Of a DNA stretch of 64,000 nt, positions 54,090 through 64,000 are shown piece after piece. How positions within the stretch are numbered: position 1 is the first letter of the stretch; each line of letters starts with the position of its first letter. This stretch comes from an uncultured cyanobacterium (lineage in GTDB: Bacteria; Cyanobacteriota; Cyanobacteriia; Cyanobacteriales; Microcystaceae), in the NCBI GenBank assembly GCA_903887375.1, contig CAISPN010000034.1:1-64000 (forward strand), read 5' to 3'. The translations under genes were made by a program, and so were the position numbers. The notes beneath the pieces are model-generated. The model saw only the letters and a program-made list of their open reading frames with translations. It was not told where the DNA came from and did no database searches.

Positions 54090-55646
54090 TTACCATGAAT
54101 GCAGAGCCCTTAACTGCGGCGTTTTTTTTAATTGATGCGCTTCCATTCTAGAGAGGACATCATTCAAAATTGTGATAGCTTCGCATAAAAAAGGACCTTT
54201 ATTGAGCATCACACATTCAGCGCGTTGGGACATAGCTGCATCGGTCATCTCAGAACGCGAAGGAGCTCCATTTTTTACCAAACTTTCGAGCACTTGGGTT
54301 GCCCAAATTACTGGAATATTGGCTGCTTCACAGAGCCAGAGGATTTCTTCTTGAATTTCGGTTAATCTTTGATAGCCAATTTCCACAGCCAGATCTCCTC
54401 TGGCAATCATCACCCCAAAGGATTGTTTACCTGCAGCATGGACAATCAACTCTGGAAGATTCCTTACTGCTGTGGCTGTTTCAATTTTGGCTACTATTGC
54501 CGGCATTTTCTTTACTTTTCTTTTGGAGAGTTCCTGCTGGAGTAATTCAATATCAGCAGGATTTTGAACAAATGAATAGCCAATGATATCGGCATATCTT
54601 GCCACAAAATCTAGATCACTTAAATCTTTATCACTCAGAGGACTCAGGCAAATTCTAGTACCAGGAAAATTGAGCCCTTTTTGGCTTTGCAATTTAACTC
54701 CTTTGGGTCTAGTCTGGGTAACTTGCAAAAGTAACCCCTTTTGTTTATCAGGAAAAAGGTAATCAGTATCTATTACTTTGGTACAAATCTTGCCATCATC
54801 AATATAGACAAGTGAGTTGATTTTTAACTGCTCTAGTACCTCTGGGTTACTGCAATAAATTTGAAAGTTATCAAGCTCTAACTCTGCTTTATGCAATCCA
54901 GGCTGTTGGCGCGATAGTAAGATTAAATCTTCGCGAAATACTCTATTTTTGGCAATTGGCGTTAATACATCTATGGTGCGTATTTTGGCTCCAGCAAGGT
55001 CCATCATGAGTTTACAAGATCTAGCAAGCTCAACTTTCGCTTTTTGTATTTGAGTAATCATTTTTAGCCAGATTTGTGGATCATCATGAGCACAGTTGAT
55101 TCTCAGACAATTGGCACCTCTTTTGATTATGTCCCGTACTAAAGAATAATCACTAGCTGCTTCAGTAGGCAAAGTAACCATGATCCTTACTCGTCTTCTA
55201 GGTAATGGGGGAGGACCAAATAATTCATCCGTATGCAGTTGTAACAGACGATTGCCTTCAAAAAACGACTCAATATGCGGTAGATGTGGATGTTCTTGAC
55301 CACAAAGTGATTCTAAAGTTGCAATTACAGCATCTAGATTTGGCAGTACCCTTGATTCAATTCTACCTAGTGAAGATAATCCCCAAGGCATCAGAGCAAG
55401 CTGAATTTCACGCAGATCATGGTGGCGAAGAGCTAGATAGCAGGCTAGATTAAGCGCACTAGATAGAAATTCGCTCCTTTGAATGTGGGGTTGCCATTTG
55501 CTGAATGTAGAGTGTCCCTCATCTAGAACCTGCTGACGTACTGATTGTAAAGTTGAGAGCAGATTTTGAGGACAAGCTAGCTGCTGAAAACTTGACATAA
55601 CCTTATGTTTTGGGGCTTTTGGGTTTAGGATCAGATCACACATCAC
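54090..55646 (-). CDS. Pyruvate-kinase-like protein with N-terminal extension, no C domain
   Basis: 518 aa. An N-terminal ~150-residue region of unknown role precedes a pyruvate kinase barrel ('LMMDLAGAKIRT', 'VAKIETATAVRNLPEL', 'MIARGDLAVEIG', 'ATQVLESLVKNGAPSRSEMTDAA'). The usual 'RLNFSHG' substrate loop reads 'LRINCAHDD', and the effector-binding C domain is missing. It may be a divergent pyruvate kinase or a related enzyme. Starts: 55646 is a GTG; an internal Met at 55598 is also possible. Confidence 0.72.
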   Translation of the reverse strand: MMCDLILNPKAPKHKVMSSFQQLACPQNLLSTLQSVRQQVLDEGHSTFSKWQPHIQRSEFLSSALNLACYLALRHHDLREIQLALMPWGLSSLGRIESRVLPNLDAVIATLESLCGQEHPHLPHIESFFEGNRLLQLHTDELFGPPPLPRRRVRIMVTLPTEAASDYSLVRDIIKRGANCLRINCAHDDPQIWLKMITQIQKAKVELARSCKLMMDLAGAKIRTIDVLTPIAKNRVFREDLILLSRQQPGLHKAELELDNFQIYCSNPEVLEQLKINSLVYIDDGKICTKVIDTDYLFPDKQKGLLLQVTQTRPKGVKLQSQKGLNFPGTRICLSPLSDKDLSDLDFVARYADIIGYSFVQNPADIELLQQELSKRKVKKMPAIVAKIETATAVRNLPELIVHAAGKQSFGVMIARGDLAVEIGYQRLTEIQEEILWLCEAANIPVIWATQVLESLVKNGAPSRSEMTDAAMSQRAECVMLNKGPFLCEAITILNDVLSRMEAHQLKKTPQLRALHSW

Positions 55647-55670
55647 AATTGTAAGAGATATTATTTTTCC

Positions 55671-56201
55671 ATGTTGTCAGCAACTACCGTATTGTTTTTA
55701 CCTGGCGAACATTCTCCAGAGCTGACAGAAGATTTGCTAGCTCCTTTTGAGCTTGATTCCTATTTGATCTGTGAGGCTTGGGCAAGTTATAGTGCTAGAG
55801 AACAGCTTAAGTTCATCCAAAAACATCACACTATTTTCAAGCCAAAGATTGTGATAGTTGCTTTTAGTGCTGGAGCGGTAGGAGCTAGTGAAATTGCAAA
55901 CACTTTACAAAAGTGGGGCCATCAAGTTGAAGCAATGATCCTAGTTGACGCTTGGGGTGTGCCTCTAATTGGTGATTTTCATAAGTACCGCCTGAGCCAT
56001 GATTATTTTACTCATTGGAGCTCACATCTACTCGGTGGTGGTGATTATAGTTTTTATGCAGATCCCGGGGTAGATCACCTGAAGATGTGGCAATCTTCCC
56101 AACAGGTAAGTGGTTATCTTGTAGAGCGAGTAGGACAAGGCTGCTATAAATATTCCAGAACCAATTTAAAAAAAGCTCTAGAATTTTTCATTTTGTATTA
56201 A
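55671..56201 (+). CDS. Hypothetical alpha/beta-hydrolase-like protein
   Basis: 176 aa. 'VIVAFSAGAVG' resembles a nucleophile elbow (Ser in place, flanking Gly incomplete). Later 'AMILVDAWGVPL' and 'DPGVDHLKMWQ' could supply acid and His. No transmembrane segment. Divergent from the pyruvate-kinase-like gene. Confidence 0.6.
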   Translation: MLSATTVLFLPGEHSPELTEDLLAPFELDSYLICEAWASYSAREQLKFIQKHHTIFKPKIVIVAFSAGAVGASEIANTLQKWGHQVEAMILVDAWGVPLIGDFHKYRLSHDYFTHWSSHLLGGGDYSFYADPGVDHLKMWQSSQQVSGYLVERVGQGCYKYSRTNLKKALEFFILY

Positions 56202-56227
56202 AAGGGTTTATTGAGCAAATTACCTAA

Positions 56228-57079
56228 TTAAATATGGGTTAACTGATTCAATTTCCATTGATTCTCGTTGGTGAGTTGTTTCTGTCCTAGGCGTACCTCT
56301 TCAACAAATTGAGAAACTTTTATAGGATCAATGGCTTCGGTGATCTGATTGTTTCTTTTTAAAGAACTAGCCACAATTACTCCATTAGCTGAGTGGATTA
56401 GTTGAGCGATATTGTCACAATTGGCCCCACTGCCTATAAGTACAGGATGTCCTCCAGCGGCTATCTTGGCAATCTCTAGCTCTTCTAGAGAAGGAGGTAC
56501 TCCTGTGGATATTCCAGAGAGAATCACCGCATCAGCCAGTTCTCTTTCGAGAGTATCTTTAACTGAACTGGCTAAATCAATATTGCCTAAAGGATTGGCA
56601 TGTTTAACCAAAACATCAGCAAAGATAGCTACTTTCGAATTAAGTTCTCTGCGATATCGGAGCAATTCATAGGCCTTGCCTTCGATAATACCTTGATCAG
56701 TAGCCATGACCCCTGATAGTACATTAACCCTGATAAAATGAGCATTGACAGTTGAGGCGATAGCCATAGCTCCTAGGGCATCATTGCGCAAAAGATTGAT
56801 ACCAATTGGTAGAATAACTAAATTCTGAATGCGATCGATAATTAGGGTCATAGCACTAATTACAATAGGATCAACCTCTCCTTTGGCAAAGGGGGCATCA
56901 AAAAAATTTTCTACAATGATGCCATCTACGCCACCTGCTGCTAGAGCGGTTGCTTCTTGTTCAGCCCTTTGGGTAACAGCCCGTAAATCTCCACCCCAGC
57001 GGGGAGAAGAAGGTAAAGGTAAAAGATGAACAACACCAATAACAGGACAAGATGTTTTAAAAATTTGAGCTAAATCCAC
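56228..57079 (-). CDS. btpA: BtpA-family protein, photosystem I biogenesis
   Basis: 283-aa TIM-barrel protein. 'VIGVVHLLPLPSSPRWGG', 'GVDGIIVENFFDAPF' and 'ADVLVKHANPLG' are BtpA/SgcQ signatures. In cyanobacteria BtpA is required for stable accumulation of photosystem I reaction centres. Confidence 0.92.
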   Translation of the reverse strand: MDLAQIFKTSCPVIGVVHLLPLPSSPRWGGDLRAVTQRAEQEATALAAGGVDGIIVENFFDAPFAKGEVDPIVISAMTLIIDRIQNLVILPIGINLLRNDALGAMAIASTVNAHFIRVNVLSGVMATDQGIIEGKAYELLRYRRELNSKVAIFADVLVKHANPLGNIDLASSVKDTLERELADAVILSGISTGVPPSLEELEIAKIAAGGHPVLIGSGANCDNIAQLIHSANGVIVASSLKRNNQITEAIDPIKVSQFVEEVRLGQKQLTNENQWKLNQLTHI

Positions 57080-57238
57080 AATATCTCTACCTAATCTATT
57101 TAGAAAATAGTTTTTCTATAAAATCCCACTAGAAAATTGTATCTCTCAGTCCACATGATTTGACATAGATTGAAGTTTTTTGGATAAAATGTACATCAAA
57201 CCAAGCTTTGGGTTCATCGTTTAAAAGGATTTATTTTT

Positions 57239-57862
57239 TTGGCTACTATTTTTAGAACATGGAGTTATCAGTTTCCCGCTCTTTACAATAGTATATCTTT
57301 GTTAGCTACTGCTATGGTGGGAGGAGAGAAACGTTTTCACCTTTTGCCCTTGGAACAGCTCAGCCTTTCTCCTGAGGCTCGGGTTCTGGACCTATGTTGT
57401 GGAGGTGGTCAAGCAACCAAATATTTAATTGAGTCTTTCTCGGATGTAACTGGACTAGATGCATCTCCTATTTCTCTAAAGAGGGCATCTAAGTTAGTCC
57501 CTAGTGCCCACTACGTAGAAGCTTTAGCTGAGAATATGCCCTTTAATGATTCTAGCTTTGATCTAGTCCATAGCAGTGTGGCTTTACATGAGATGAATAC
57601 TGTTCAATTAGAGCAGATTTTTCAACAAGTCTATCGTGTACTTGCTCCCGGTGGATTTTTTGTTTTTCTAGATTTGCACAGTCCCACCAATCCTCTTGTT
57701 TGGCCAGGCTTGAGTTTGTTTATGTCGTTATTTGAAACAGAAACTGCTTGGCAATTGTTAGATACTGATTTAAGAAAATTATTGGAACTACAGGGTTTTA
57801 CTGAGATCAAGCAGAAGCTCTATGCTGGAGGCGCTCTGCAGGTAATCCAATGTCAAAAATGA
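57239..57862 (+). CDS. Class I SAM-dependent methyltransferase
   Basis: 207 aa with TTG start ('TTG GCT ACT'), AAGGA about 10 nt upstream. 'RVLDLCCGGGQATKYL' is the SAM-binding motif I, 'SVALHEM' and 'VYRVLAPGGFFVFLDLH' later motifs, of the UbiE/COQ5-like group. The substrate is unknown. The stop overlaps the start of the ABC lipoprotein. Confidence 0.8.
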   Translation: MATIFRTWSYQFPALYNSISLLATAMVGGEKRFHLLPLEQLSLSPEARVLDLCCGGGQATKYLIESFSDVTGLDASPISLKRASKLVPSAHYVEALAENMPFNDSSFDLVHSSVALHEMNTVQLEQIFQQVYRVLAPGGFFVFLDLHSPTNPLVWPGLSLFMSLFETETAWQLLDTDLRKLLELQGFTEIKQKLYAGGALQVIQCQK

Positions 57863-59439
57863 GAAAATTAAATACTTTGCTAGCATCAGCCTTGCTTTTA
57901 CTATTTGGTTGTCAAGCTAAAAATTTACCTAATGATAGTAAGCGTCCTATTATCTTGGGTACTACTTTGAATCCACGCGGACTAGATCCAGCCGATAGCT
58001 ATGATCTAGCCAGCTTAATGATTATCTACAATCTAGCAGATACTCTCTATACATATGAATTGGGTTCTACAAAACTCAAGCCTCAACTGGCGATTGGTTT
58101 TCCCCAAGTAAGCCAAGACGGACTAACCTATAGGATCAAACTGAGAAAAGGCGTAGTTTTTCATGATGGAACGCCTTTTGATGCTAAAGCAATGGCTTTT
58201 AGTCTGCAGCGCTTTATTAAAAATGGGGGATCTCCTTCTTTTTTACTTTCAGAAACCTTAGAAAAAATAGAGCCAACGGGTCAGTATGAACTGACATTAC
58301 ACTTAAAACAACCCTTTGCCGCTCTTGCTGCTCTTTTAGCTTTTCCGGGCACCTGTGCAATTTCTCCAGCTGCTTATCAAATAGGTGAAGGTAAATTCAA
58401 TCCCAATAAATTCGTTGGCACAGGTCCCTATAGACTTTTGGAAATAACTGGTGATCGCATACGCCTAGAAGCTTTTTCTCATTACTGGGGACAAAAACCA
58501 AGAAATAATGGCTTGCTTGTTCAGATGTACCCAGGTAATCCCGCAAATCTGTATAACGCACTCAGAACCGGTATGGTAGATGTAGCCTATCAGTCTCTAG
58601 CAACTCAGCAGGTAGCAAAGTTGCAGTCAGATTCTTTAAATAATGGCAAATTGCAAGTTATAGAAGGCAAAGGCTCTGCCATCAATTATCTCAGTTTGAA
58701 TCTGCGCATGAACCCACTCAAAGCCCACAAGGTTCGAGAGGCTATTGCGGCAATGATTGATCGTCCCTTTTTAGTCAAACGTATCTTACAGGGACAAGCT
58801 CAGCCAGTTTATAGTTTGATTCCTAATACTTTTGTGGAATATCGGCCTGTCTTTGCCAAGCCCAATATTCCCTTAGCCAAAAAACTTTTGGCTCAGGCGG
58901 GTTTTTCTAGCAATCAACCTGCCAATGTCGAGATATGGTATTCCTCAAGTTCTCTTAATTCGAGTCTTCTGGCCGCTTTGCTCAGAGCCACCGCCAAAAG
59001 AGATTTAGCTGGCATGCTTGTTTTTGAGCCCAAAAGCATAGCATCAGCTGCTTTTTTTCGTAACATCTCTGATGGTCTCTATACTAGCTCGGTAGCTAAC
59101 TGGTATCCTGATTTTTTGGATGCCGATAATTATGTCTATCCTTTTTTGTCCTGTTCTAAAGGATCATCTGTCAATGGTTGTCAAAAAGGGGGCTCTCAAA
59201 GTCAGGGCTCTTTTTACTACAGCAACTATATGAACGAGTTGCTCAATCGAGAAAGGAAGGAACAAGATCCAACAGCCAGAGAGAAAATTTTCATTCAAAT
59301 ACAAAAACTTTTAGCCCAAGATGTTCCCTATATTCCCCTTTGGCAGAGTAAAGATTATGCTTTTGCTCAAAATAACTTAAAAGGAGTCATAATAAACCCA
59401 AGCCAAACCTTTCCCTTTTGGACCTTGGAGAGAAAATAA
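57859..59439 (+). CDS. Peptide/nickel-type ABC transporter substrate-binding lipoprotein (family 5)
   Basis: About 526 aa from 'MRKLNTLLASALLLLFGCQAK', a lipobox at L-F-G-C. It starts at 57859 in an ATGA overlap; 57850 is an alternative. Family 5 periplasmic binding protein fold ('YRIKLRKGVVFHDGTPFDA', 'FVGTGPYRL'). No permease genes are adjacent, so its transporter is elsewhere. Confidence 0.9.
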   Translation: MRKLNTLLASALLLLFGCQAKNLPNDSKRPIILGTTLNPRGLDPADSYDLASLMIIYNLADTLYTYELGSTKLKPQLAIGFPQVSQDGLTYRIKLRKGVVFHDGTPFDAKAMAFSLQRFIKNGGSPSFLLSETLEKIEPTGQYELTLHLKQPFAALAALLAFPGTCAISPAAYQIGEGKFNPNKFVGTGPYRLLEITGDRIRLEAFSHYWGQKPRNNGLLVQMYPGNPANLYNALRTGMVDVAYQSLATQQVAKLQSDSLNNGKLQVIEGKGSAINYLSLNLRMNPLKAHKVREAIAAMIDRPFLVKRILQGQAQPVYSLIPNTFVEYRPVFAKPNIPLAKKLLAQAGFSSNQPANVEIWYSSSSLNSSLLAALLRATAKRDLAGMLVFEPKSIASAAFFRNISDGLYTSSVANWYPDFLDADNYVYPFLSCSKGSSVNGCQKGGSQSQGSFYYSNYMNELLNRERKEQDPTAREKIFIQIQKLLAQDVPYIPLWQSKDYAFAQNNLKGVIINPSQTFPFWTLERK

Positions 59440-59487
59440 CTGTATAGTGGTAAAAAGTATTAACCCGGCGGCAGTCTAAACAACAAA

Positions 59488-60423
59488 GTGGAAATCACAT
59501 TCTTAGGCACAAGCTCAGGAGTCCCTACAAGAGCGCGTAATGTCTCTAGTTTGGCCTTGCGGTTACCGCAAAGGGCTGAGGTGTGGCTCTTTGACTGTGG
59601 AGAGGGTACACAACACCAAATCCTTCGCTCTGATGTCAAGGTCTCCCAACTAAGTAAGATTTTTATCACTCATATGCATGGGGATCACATTTTTGGCTTG
59701 ATGGGATTGTTAGCTAGTTGTGGATTAGCCGGCAGTGCTCAACATGTCGAAATTTATGGACCACCCGGTTTAGAAGATTATCTCAAGGCCTGTATACGCT
59801 ATTCCCATACCCACTTTAGTAACCGCCTTAAAGTTCATGTGGCTAATGCTGGACTACTTTATGAAGATCAGGAGTATTTTGTCAGGTGTCTACCACTTAA
59901 ACATCGTATTCCCGCTTTTGGCTATGCGATTGAGGAAAAAGATAGGCCAGGGCGCTTTAGAGCCCAGCAAGCTAAATCTCTTGGTATTCCTTCTGGTCCG
60001 CTTTATGGCAAGTTAAAGAAAGGACAGACCGTCACCCTAGAAGATGGCAGGATAATAAGAGGTCAAGACCTCTGTGAGCCGACTGAAGCAGGCCGTAAAA
60101 TGGTTTATTGTACTGATACAGTGTATTGTGATGCGGCTGTAGAATTGGCAAAAGGAGCAGACATTTTAATCCATGAGGCTACATTTTCTCACCAAGATGC
60201 GTCTATGGCTTTTGAAAGACTCCACTCTACTTCTACTATGGCCGCTCAAGTGGCACTCAATGCCCAGGTCAAACAATTGGTTATGACCCATTTTAGCCCT
60301 CGTTATGCTCCTGGTAATTCTATACAACTAAACCATTTACTTGAAGAGGCAAAAACGATCTTCCCCAATACAATTCTGGCTCATGATTTTATGAGTATAG
60401 AAGTGCCCAGGCGTTCAAATTAA
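59488..60423 (+). CDS. rnz: Ribonuclease Z
   Basis: 311 aa, GTG start. Trims tRNA 3' ends. 'ITHMHGDHIFGL' is the H-x-H-x-D-H zinc motif, with 'DTVYCDA', 'HEATF' and 'MTHFSPRY' supplying further ligands. Overlaps the minus-strand 54-aa gene by 9 nt. Confidence 0.94.
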   Translation: MEITFLGTSSGVPTRARNVSSLALRLPQRAEVWLFDCGEGTQHQILRSDVKVSQLSKIFITHMHGDHIFGLMGLLASCGLAGSAQHVEIYGPPGLEDYLKACIRYSHTHFSNRLKVHVANAGLLYEDQEYFVRCLPLKHRIPAFGYAIEEKDRPGRFRAQQAKSLGIPSGPLYGKLKKGQTVTLEDGRIIRGQDLCEPTEAGRKMVYCTDTVYCDAAVELAKGADILIHEATFSHQDASMAFERLHSTSTMAAQVALNAQVKQLVMTHFSPRYAPGNSIQLNHLLEEAKTIFPNTILAHDFMSIEVPRRSN

Positions 60424-60579
60424 ATCAGCTTGGTGACAAACAGCTGCAAAAATTCCTGCTATCAAGGTAATCAAAAGAGCCAAAAGAGGATTTTGACCAT
60501 GCCCAACACACCATGAAGTCACCACTCCAGCTCCTAGTGCTGCTGTCAATCCCGCTGTTAAAATATCTTTCTTCATCAT
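60415..60579 (-). CDS. Small membrane protein (54 aa)
   Basis: Begins with two Met (ATGATG) and encodes 'MMKKDILTAGLTAALGAGVV' then a second hydrophobic stretch 'LLALLITLIAGIFAAVCH'. Two short transmembrane helices joined by a His/Gly turn. It overlaps the rnz 3' end by 9 nt. Function unknown. Confidence 0.6.
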   Translation of the reverse strand: MMKKDILTAGLTAALGAGVVTSWCVGHGQNPLLALLITLIAGIFAAVCHQADLI

Positions 60580-60746
60580 GGTCCAAGAAAACTAATTCAA
60601 ACAGAAGATAACATCTTTAATGCTCTTGCTAGAAGAATTTGTAATCAAGTTTCAAACTTAGTTGTCTTTCTTAACATTCTTAAGTGGCATTGACAATGTT
60701 GCTAAATTTTGCTACAACTAGTAGTTTGTGTGAACATTAAATATAA

Positions 60747-62102
<1,356 letters not shown>

Positions 62103-62121
62103 CTTTTAATAGGAGATTGAA

Positions 62122-62415
62122 ATGACTATCACACTTGAATGCAAAAAAAGACCCGAAAATAGCAAGCCCAACGCCTTAAGAAGAGAAGGCTTGATCCCTG
62201 CTACTCTTTATGGACATAAGGGAACTGAATCTGTATCTTTGGTGATCCCCGAAAAAGAAGCCTATGCCCTTTTGAGAAATGCTTATGTTAACAAAACAAA
62301 AGTTGATCTCAGTATTCCCGATTTATCCTGGAACGGCAAAGCTGTCATTCGAGAAGTTCAGGCTCACCCTTGGAAACAAACTCTGTATCATTTAAGTTTT
62401 TTCTATCAAGCTTAA
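62122..62415 (+). CDS. rplY: 50S ribosomal protein L25 (short form)
   Basis: 97 aa, single-domain 5S-rRNA-binding form without the CTC-type C-terminal domain. 'LRREGLIPATLYGHKG' is the characteristic start of the fold. AGGAG lies before the ATG. It follows purA by 19 nt and is stopped by a clear terminator. Confidence 0.93.
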   Translation: MTITLECKKRPENSKPNALRREGLIPATLYGHKGTESVSLVIPEKEAYALLRNAYVNKTKVDLSIPDLSWNGKAVIREVQAHPWKQTLYHLSFFYQA

Positions 62416-62436
62416 AAAATAGATCATAAAATGTAA

Positions 62437-62475
62437 AGGGAGACTATATATTTTCTATAGTCCCCCTTTTTTATA
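62437..62475 (+). terminator. Intrinsic terminator after rplY
   Basis: AGGGAGACTATA ... TATAGTCCCCCT forms a strong stem with T6 following. It closes the purA-rplY unit. Confidence 0.87.
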
Positions 62476-62483
62476 TCTAATTT

Positions 62484-63698
62484 ATGAGTACTACTATAGA
62501 TTTTCCTAAAATTCGTCCCCAAATTCAGCAATTAGAGCCAAAAATAATCGACTGGAGACGTCATTTGCACCAATATCCAGAATTAGGTTTTCTGGAAGTT
62601 TTAACAGGGGAATTTGTTGAGCAAAAGCTCAGAGATATAGGACTTGAGCCTCAAGTTGGGATCGCTAAAACTGGAGTTGTAGTTCTGATAGAGGGAGATT
62701 TACCAGGGCCAACTATTGCCTTGAGAGCTGATATGGATGCCTTGCCAATCCAGGAAGAAAATGAGGTGAGTTATCGCTCAGTGCATCAAGGCAGAATGCA
62801 TGCTTGCGGGCATGATGGACATACAGCAATTGCTTTGGGAGTTGCCTATTATTGGGCGAACAATCGCCATAAGCTCTCTGGTAGGGTAAAAATCATTTTC
62901 CAACCGGCTGAAGAAGGTCCTGGCGGCGCTAAACCAATGATTGAGCAAGGTGTGCTCAAAAATCCGGATGTAGATGTTATCATTGGTTTACATCTTTCCA
63001 ATAATCTTCCATTAGGAGTTGTAGGGGTGCGTAGTGGTCCTATCATGGGAGCTGCAGAAATATTTCATCTGAAGATTCAAGGCAAAGGTGGACATGGCGC
63101 AGTTCCACAGCAGACTATTGATAGTATTGTTGTTGGATCTCAAGTTGTCAACGCCTTGCAGACAATAGTCTCACGTAATGTTGATCCTATTGAATCGGCT
63201 GTAGTTACTGTAGGTAGTTTTCAAGCTGGTTCTGCTCCCAATGTGATTGCTGGAGAAGCCAAAATCAGTGGAACTATTCGCTATTTCAATCCTAAATACC
63301 GCGGTTATTTTGAGAAACGATTAGCCTCTATAGTTTCAGGGATTTCTCAGGCTCATGGGGCAAGCTATGAACTGGATTACAAGGAATACTATCCTCCAGT
63401 GATCAATGATCCCCAAATAACTAAAATAGTCAGCGAAGTTGCCTTGGATGTAGTCGAAACTGAGCAATCTATCGTCTCGCAATGTCAGATATTGTGGGGA
63501 GAAGATATGTCCTTTTTCTTACAAGAGGTTCAGGGGTGTTTCTTTTTCTTGGGAGCAGCTAACCAACTCAAGGGACTTGACTATCCTCATCATCACCCTC
63601 GTTTTGATTTTGATGAAGCATCTTTGACCATGGGGGTTGAGATATTTGTCCGTTTTATAGAACGTTTTTGCGCAAAAGAGTTTGCTAAAATTTCCTAG
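62484..63698 (+). CDS. M20-family amidohydrolase (N-acyl-amino acid/IAA-amino acid hydrolase-like)
   Basis: 404 aa zinc-dependent amidohydrolase. 'MHACGHDGH', 'QPAEEGPGGAKPMIEQG' and 'HHHPRFDFDE' give the metal ligands and catalytic Glu. Cleaves N-acyl groups from amino acids; substrate unknown. It overlaps the small membrane gene on the other strand by 14 nt. Confidence 0.92.
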   Translation: MSTTIDFPKIRPQIQQLEPKIIDWRRHLHQYPELGFLEVLTGEFVEQKLRDIGLEPQVGIAKTGVVVLIEGDLPGPTIALRADMDALPIQEENEVSYRSVHQGRMHACGHDGHTAIALGVAYYWANNRHKLSGRVKIIFQPAEEGPGGAKPMIEQGVLKNPDVDVIIGLHLSNNLPLGVVGVRSGPIMGAAEIFHLKIQGKGGHGAVPQQTIDSIVVGSQVVNALQTIVSRNVDPIESAVVTVGSFQAGSAPNVIAGEAKISGTIRYFNPKYRGYFEKRLASIVSGISQAHGASYELDYKEYYPPVINDPQITKIVSEVALDVVETEQSIVSQCQILWGEDMSFFLQEVQGCFFFLGAANQLKGLDYPHHHPRFDFDEASLTMGVEIFVRFIERFCAKEFAKIS

Positions 63699-63867
63699 CA
63701 CTTTCAACAAGATAGACAAAACCCAAAATCACAGTCAAGATAACTAGCCATATCAATATTGAGCCGGGCAAGAAGGTTATAATTTGTAGTCCTCTTAAAA
63801 GATAAAAGATGAATGTAGCCAAAAGGCCAATAAAAAAAAGATAGCCGATTCTAGGTTTTCTATTCAT
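63685..63867 (-). CDS. Small two-helix membrane protein
   Basis: 60 aa: 'MNRKPRIGYLFFIGLLATF' (helix 1) and 'GSILIWLVILTVILGFVYLV' (helix 2). Basic N-terminus, cytosolic. Likely real; function unknown. Confidence 0.65.
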   Translation of the reverse strand: MNRKPRIGYLFFIGLLATFIFYLLRGLQIITFLPGSILIWLVILTVILGFVYLVESARKF

Positions 63868-63928
63868 GATCTAGTGTTATTGTTGATTTATATTTGTCCC
63901 TAGCATAAAACAAGAGATTATTTAGGCT

Positions 63929-64000
63929 ATGTATTTCAAAAAAATTTTACTACTTGGATCGCTCATTGCTCTTGGACAGCTCACGCTTTTGTGCTCAAAT
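63929..64000 (+). CDS. Start of an exported protein (truncated by window end)
   Basis: ATG at 63929 followed by 'MYFKKILLLGSLIALGQLTL', a typical signal peptide (K-K, then hydrophobic core). The window ends after 24 codons. Confidence 0.6.
   Translation, partial: MYFKKILLLGSLIALGQLTLLCSN

Noticed and set aside
54095-54125. Possible terminator after moaA
   Set aside because: The T-rich stretch has only a weak short stem and lies in the convergent coding sequence.

Overview
This window is a piece of a cyanobacterial chromosome. The evidence is an allophycocyanin-type phycobiliprotein gene (apcF), a SbtA/SbtB bicarbonate uptake pair, a BtpA-type photosystem I factor, an SLH-OprB porin, GlcE/GlcF glycolate dehydrogenase subunits, small cyanobacteria-specific proteins (DUF2839 and DUF1824 types), and a perfect NtcA box (GTA-N8-TAC) with a correctly spaced -10 box in front of glnA. 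The DNA is AT-rich by eye, genes are densely packed, and TTG and GTG starts are common (purA, ribBA, rnz, aroQ and others). The species cannot be named from this sequence. Because phycobilisome genes are present, it is not a reduced N2-fixing symbiont that has lost them.

Layout. 1-5900: the 5' end of a large calcium-binding/hemolysin-type surface protein (minus strand, TTG start), a frameshifted small gene coupled to glcF, then glcF-glcE, hemC, a membrane acyltransferase and a small protein built of 'RP' repeats. 6.0-13.2 kb: a hypothetical membrane protein, then an unusual AT-rich operon of two very large genes (987 and 1201 aa) set between housekeeping genes. The second is an SF2-type helicase/ATPase with an extra N-terminal half. 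The first has a C-terminal region that looks like an RNase H/PIWI-type fold. I read the pair as a probable, possibly undescribed, genome-defence system. 13.2-28.2 kb: response regulator, hisG, ABC exporter, a TauE/SafE-like plus haem-reductase-like fusion with a secreted partner, pyrD, folE-SDR, accA, lepA, acs and a C-terminal processing protease. 28.2-29.7 kb: a gene-poor scar containing a decayed DNA methyltransferase fragment, apparently a lost restriction-modification system.

29.7-43.4 kb: sbtA-sbtB (inorganic carbon uptake), ribBA, apcF, glnA under NtcA, SLH porin, CASTOR/POLLUX-like channel, a stand-alone DALR domain protein, a DUF192 protein, recD2 and mntH. 43.5-64 kb: a 44-aa small protein, aroQ, hisS, pentapeptide protein, yraN, MOSC protein, phosphoesterase, ParA-like ATPase, GHL10-type hydrolase, PEP-CTERM protein, HIT protein, retropepsin-like protease, moaA, pyruvate-kinase-like protein, btpA, methyltransferase plus peptide-binding lipoprotein, rnz, purA, rplY, an M20 amidohydrolase, a small membrane protein and the start of a secreted protein running off the end.

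Most of the window is ordinary core metabolism (carbon uptake and photorespiration, nitrogen assimilation, tetrapyrrole, riboflavin, folate, molybdopterin, purine, pyrimidine and histidine synthesis). The accessory interest lies in the 6.6-13.2 kb operon, the methyltransferase remnant at 28.5 kb, the frameshifted gene at 0.49-0.75 kb and several genes under 60 codons. No rRNA, tRNA, CRISPR array or insertion sequence was recognised.
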